From: Roseobacter sp.
GTDB lineage: Bacteria; Pseudomonadota; Alphaproteobacteria; Rhodobacterales; Rhodobacteraceae
DNA length: 16,575 nt
NCBI GenBank assembly: GCA_024636425.1
Contig: JAGXHB010000251.1
Coordinates: forward strand, 1 to 16,575
Reading direction: 5' to 3'
A program made the translations under genes and the position numbers. How positions within the stretch are numbered: the stretch's first letter is position 1; the number at the start of each line of letters is the position of its first letter. The notes under the pieces were generated by a model that ran no database searches, had not been told where the DNA came from, and saw only the letters and a list, made by a program, of their open reading frames with translations. Shown one piece after another: positions 14,303 through 16,575 of this stretch.

Positions 14303-14980
14303 ATGCATATCGAACCCGGCGTCGTAGATGGCGCCAAACTGGTCTTTGCTTATGGCACGGCAGCGGCTGCAACCGGCTATTCCGCCAAACTGGTTGCCGC
14401 TGATCTGGCCAAAAGCGACATTATTACCTTTGCTTCGCGCACGGTGCTTGCCACTGTCGGCGTGTTTTTGTTTTTTGAAGTGTTGCCCCACTTCGCCGTG
14501 GGTGTGTCCGAGGTTCACCTGATCCTTGGCACGACGCTGTTTTTGCTGTTGGGCGCGGCACCTTCTGCGATCGGTCTGGCGCTTGGTCTGCTTGTCCAGG
14601 GCATGTTCTTTGCTCCCACTGATCTGCCGATGTATTTTGTGAATCTGACCACTCTGCTGGTGCCGCTGTTTGCCATTGACGCGTTGGCGAAACGTGTGGT
14701 CCCGCAAGGCCGCGCTTATGTCGATCTGTCTTATACACACGTGCTGAAAATGTCCGGTGTCTATCAAGGCGGCGTAGTAGCTTGGGTCGCATTTTGGGCG
14801 ATTTACGGTCAGGGTGCTGGCGCGGACAATCTCAGCGCCGTCTGGACCTTTGGTGCGGCCTATATGCTGGTCGTTCTGATCGAACCACTTGTGGATCTGG
14901 CCGTGCTGGCCGGAGCGAAGGCGCTGCGCAAGGGTAACCTGCGCGGCCTTTTCACTGACCGGCTATATAACGCCGCCTAA
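14303..14980 (+). CDS. CbiM-like cobalt-transport membrane protein (ECF-type permease)
   Basis: A 225-residue integral membrane protein beginning exactly MHIEPG, the metal-binding N-terminus of CbiM/NikM proteins, where the Met1 amine and His2 coordinate the metal; H72 in SEVHLILG is a likely further ligand. About six hydrophobic segments are visible (roughly residues 8-27, 40-62, 70-103, 112-128, 152-168 and 178-205). The ATG at 14303 follows AAGGA (14290-14294) by eight bases and is fixed by the MHI motif; upstream in-frame starts would lie inside the riboswitch. Location behind a B12 riboswitch and next to cobF supports cobalt uptake. Genes for CbiN, CbiQ and the CbiO ATPase do not follow, so how uptake is energised is unknown from this window. 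Nickel is a less likely cargo. Confidence 0.82.
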   Translation: MHIEPGVVDGAKLVFAYGTAAAATGYSAKLVAADLAKSDIITFASRTVLATVGVFLFFEVLPHFAVGVSEVHLILGTTLFLLLGAAPSAIGLALGLLVQGMFFAPTDLPMYFVNLTTLLVPLFAIDALAKRVVPQGRAYVDLSYTHVLKMSGVYQGGVVAWVAFWAIYGQGAGADNLSAVWTFGAAYMLVVLIEPLVDLAVLAGAKALRKGNLRGLFTDRLYNAA

Positions 14981-15001
14981 ACGACAAGAATCCAAAGTTA
15001 T

Positions 15002-15031
15002 TCCGGGCCCTTCATGGGTCCGGATTTTTTT
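15002..15031 (+). terminator. Intrinsic terminator between the CbiM-like gene and cobF
   Basis: TCCGGGCCC (15002-15010) pairs with GGGTCCGGA (15016-15024) as a 9-bp stem with a single G-U wobble and a five-base loop TTCAT. Seven T residues follow (15025-15031). This is a strong Rho-independent terminator by shape. It starts 21 bases after the CbiM-like stop and ends 13 bases before the cobF ATG. Confidence 0.85.
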
Positions 15032-15044
15032 ATGGGATAACGAC

Positions 15045-15782
15045 ATGCTCGAAGATCTATGGCTGATCGGGATCGGGACTGGTAGCCCAGGCCATCTTAC
15101 GGCGGAAGGAGCGCAGGCGTTGAGAGACGTAGCTGTCATCCTTGTCCCACATAAGGGCGACGATAAGACCGATCTTGCTGAAATTCGCCACCGTATGATC
15201 GCGGCCAGCGGCACGACGGCTCAGGTCATCAAGTTTGATTATCCAGTGCGTGATCCCGCGCAGCCGTATCTCGATCGTGTTGACGCGTGGCACGATGAAA
15301 TTGCGCTTCGATGGCAGGCGGCGCTGGCAGATGCGAAAGTGTCAGGTCCGGTTGCCGTGCTGGTGTGGGGCGATCCGTCCTTATACGACAGTACAATCCG
15401 GATAGCCGCTCGCTTGGTGCCTCAGCCGTCCGTGCGTGTAGTGCCTGGAATTAGTGCCATTCAGGCGTTGACGGCAGCCCATGTGTTGCCTCTGAACACC
15501 ATTAACGGTGCGGTGGTGATCACAACAGGTCGCCGTTTGCGCGAAGCGGGGTGGCCGTATGGCGCTGAAACGGTTGTTGTGATGCTGGACGGTATGTGCA
15601 GCTTTCAACATCTGACGACGGATGGACTGACGATCTGGTGGGGTGCGTTTCTGGGGATGGAAGAACAGCTGCTGGACCATGGGCGAGTGCAGGATGTCGC
15701 AGAGCGGATCATTTCCGCTCGCCAGTTGGCAAGAAAAGAGCACGGGTGGATTATGGATATTTACATTTTGCGGAAAGGTTAG
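15045..15782 (+). CDS. cobF: CobF, precorrin-6A synthase (deacetylating)
   Basis: A 245-residue class III SAM methyltransferase that methylates precorrin-5 at C1 with release of acetate, giving precorrin-6A; it is specific to the aerobic route. It shows LIGIGTGSPGHLT (residues 7-19), VWGDPSLYDST (107-117), VVPGISAIQALT (132-143) and ITTGRRLREAGWP (159-171), the last being characteristic of CobF. The ATG at 15045 follows GGGA (15034-15037) by seven bases. It is the only corrin-ring gene placed apart from the main train, behind riboswitch 2, the CbiM-like gene and a strong terminator. It therefore needs read-through or a promoter hidden within the upstream gene. Length is normal for the family. 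Confidence 0.95.
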   Translation: MLEDLWLIGIGTGSPGHLTAEGAQALRDVAVILVPHKGDDKTDLAEIRHRMIAASGTTAQVIKFDYPVRDPAQPYLDRVDAWHDEIALRWQAALADAKVSGPVAVLVWGDPSLYDSTIRIAARLVPQPSVRVVPGISAIQALTAAHVLPLNTINGAVVITTGRRLREAGWPYGAETVVVMLDGMCSFQHLTTDGLTIWWGAFLGMEEQLLDHGRVQDVAERIISARQLARKEHGWIMDIYILRKG

Positions 15783-15937
15783 GCGTTTCATAGCGATGAT
15801 CTGCCAATCAACTTTCATCCTCCGGCGCCAGGAGTTCTTTGTTTACAATATCAAGTCTTTGACCATTAGCGAGAATAACTGGAGTCACTGACAATGTCGG
15901 CTTTTCGTTAGATCTCCGTGCACTGAAGGATTAACCG
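15783..15937. other. Intergenic gap marking the right edge of the B12 locus
   Basis: No gene is seen here. CTCC (15820-15823) and GGAG (15831-15834) could form a short 4-bp hairpin followed by the T-rich TTCTTTGTTT, at best a weak terminator for cobF. No convincing promoter was recognised for the following gene, although one is expected here. AAGGA at 15926-15930 is its ribosome site. Confidence 0.4.
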
Positions 15938-16575
15938 ATGAGAGAGCCCAACTTGGTCAACCTAATTGCTCTTCCCACACCCGCCCTGCTGCTCGACGAG
16001 ACGCGGATGATGCGGAATATCGCGCGACTGGCCGGTCAGGCGAAGAGCTTGGGCGTCTCGCTACGTCCACATTTGAAGACGGCGAAGTCCGTTGAGGTTG
16101 CACGCCTTGTGACGGGCGGCACGCTTGGTCCCATCACTGTTTCGACTCTGTTCGAGGCAGAGGTGTTCCACGAAGCAGGGCATGACGATATTCTCTATGC
16201 CGTCGGGATTGCGCCGCAGAAGCTGGAACGCGTCCAGGCGCTTCGTGCTCGGGGCTGCGATCTTGTTGTGATCCTCGATAGCGAAGAGCAGGCGCAGGCT
16301 GTGGCGCAAGCGGATGTTCCCGCACTGATCGAGATCGACAGCGACGGCCATCGTGGCGGACTTCGACCGGACGATCCTGTTCTGGTCCAGATTGGCCGGA
16401 TCCTTCACAACAGCGGGTGCCTTCGCGGCGTGATGACCCATGCGGGCGAAAGCTACACCGTCCGCGGCGCTACCGCTCACGCTGAATTCGCCGAACTGGA
16501 GCGCAAGGCGGCCGTCTCGGCAGCGGAGTCGCTGCGCTACGCGGGTCTGCCGTGCCCTGTCGTGAGTGTCGGATC
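15938..16575 (+). CDS. PLP-dependent fold-type III enzyme, D-threonine aldolase / D-serine dehydratase-like (partial)
   Basis: An open frame of 212 codons with no stop, cut by the window end. The N-terminus TPALLLDETRMMRNIARLA (from residue 14) and RPHLKTAKS (residues 43-51) are typical of the alanine-racemase-like family that includes low-specificity D-threonine aldolase and DSD1-type D-serine or D-threo-3-hydroxyaspartate dehydratase; K47 is the expected PLP-binding lysine. GVMTHAGESY near residue 168 fits the barrel domain. The C-terminal metal-binding domain that would separate these activities is outside the window. The ATG at 15938 has AAGGA seven bases upstream. There is no link to B12 synthesis in the sequence, and it is separated by a 155-base gap, so it is probably an independent transcription unit. 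Confidence 0.8.
   Translation, partial: MREPNLVNLIALPTPALLLDETRMMRNIARLAGQAKSLGVSLRPHLKTAKSVEVARLVTGGTLGPITVSTLFEAEVFHEAGHDDILYAVGIAPQKLERVQALRARGCDLVVILDSEEQAQAVAQADVPALIEIDSDGHRGGLRPDDPVLVQIGRILHNSGCLRGVMTHAGESYTVRGATAHAEFAELERKAAVSAAESLRYAGLPCPVVSVG

Noticed and set aside
15820..15843. Terminator after cobF (CTCC/GGAG hairpin with T-rich tail)
   Set aside because: The stem is only four base pairs and the tail is interrupted; recorded only within the intergenic note.
1..16575. CRISPR arrays, insertion sequences, tRNA genes or a novel defence system
   Set aside because: I found no regularly spaced repeats, transposase-like proteins, long terminal inverted repeats, tRNA-like folds or defence-type domains; almost all DNA is accounted for by B12 genes.

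Overview
The window is a chromosomal segment of an aerobic, GC-rich alphaproteobacterium, most likely from the Rhodobacteraceae/Roseobacter group. The basis is the protein flavour, the CobG/CobN (oxygen-dependent, late cobalt insertion) version of B12 synthesis, and the cobW-linked DUF1636 gene. It is dominated by a cobalamin (vitamin B12) locus of about 15 kb. I see no insertion sequence, tRNA, rRNA or CRISPR array.

Layout. Positions 1-117 hold the 3' end of an unrecognised gene. Positions 118-620 hold a 24-residue lipoprotein, a possible frameshifted small membrane protein and two short inverted repeats. A first cobalamin riboswitch (about 625-811) with a following hairpin leads a plus-strand gene train: DUF1636 protein, cobW, cobN, cobG, cobH, cobI, cobJ, then cobL, cobE, cobM, cobB, cobA (916-14018). 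Nearly every junction overlaps by 1-8 bases. The exception is cobK (8875-9630), which sits on the minus strand between cobJ and cobL, overlaps the end of cobJ tail-to-tail, and shares a CATG start-codon palindrome with cobL. A second cobalamin riboswitch (about 14064-14241) leads a CbiM-like membrane protein. An intrinsic terminator follows at 15002-15031, and cobF begins only 13 bases after it. A partial PLP-dependent, D-threonine-aldolase/D-serine-dehydratase-like gene starts at 15938 and runs off the end.

How the genes work together. From family knowledge, CobA makes precorrin-2, CobI adds the C20 methyl, CobG makes precorrin-3B with O2, CobJ contracts the ring, CobM and CobF add the C11 and C1 methyls, CobK reduces precorrin-6A, CobL adds the C5/C15 methyls and decarboxylates, CobH moves the C11 methyl to C12 giving hydrogenobyrinic acid, CobB amidates the a and c side chains, and CobN (with CobS and CobT, not in this window) inserts cobalt. 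The set from uroporphyrinogen III to the chelatase large subunit is therefore complete here. CobW and the CbiM-like protein plausibly supply cobalt. The later adenosylation, amidation and nucleotide-loop genes must lie elsewhere.

Most of this is a known pathway. The parts worth a second look are regulatory and architectural: the inverted cobK with overlapping divergent start codons, mutually exclusive pairings around the second riboswitch, the terminator directly before cobF, the transporter permease without visible partner subunits, an unusual residue in the CobA GDP motif, and the degraded small ORF near the left edge.
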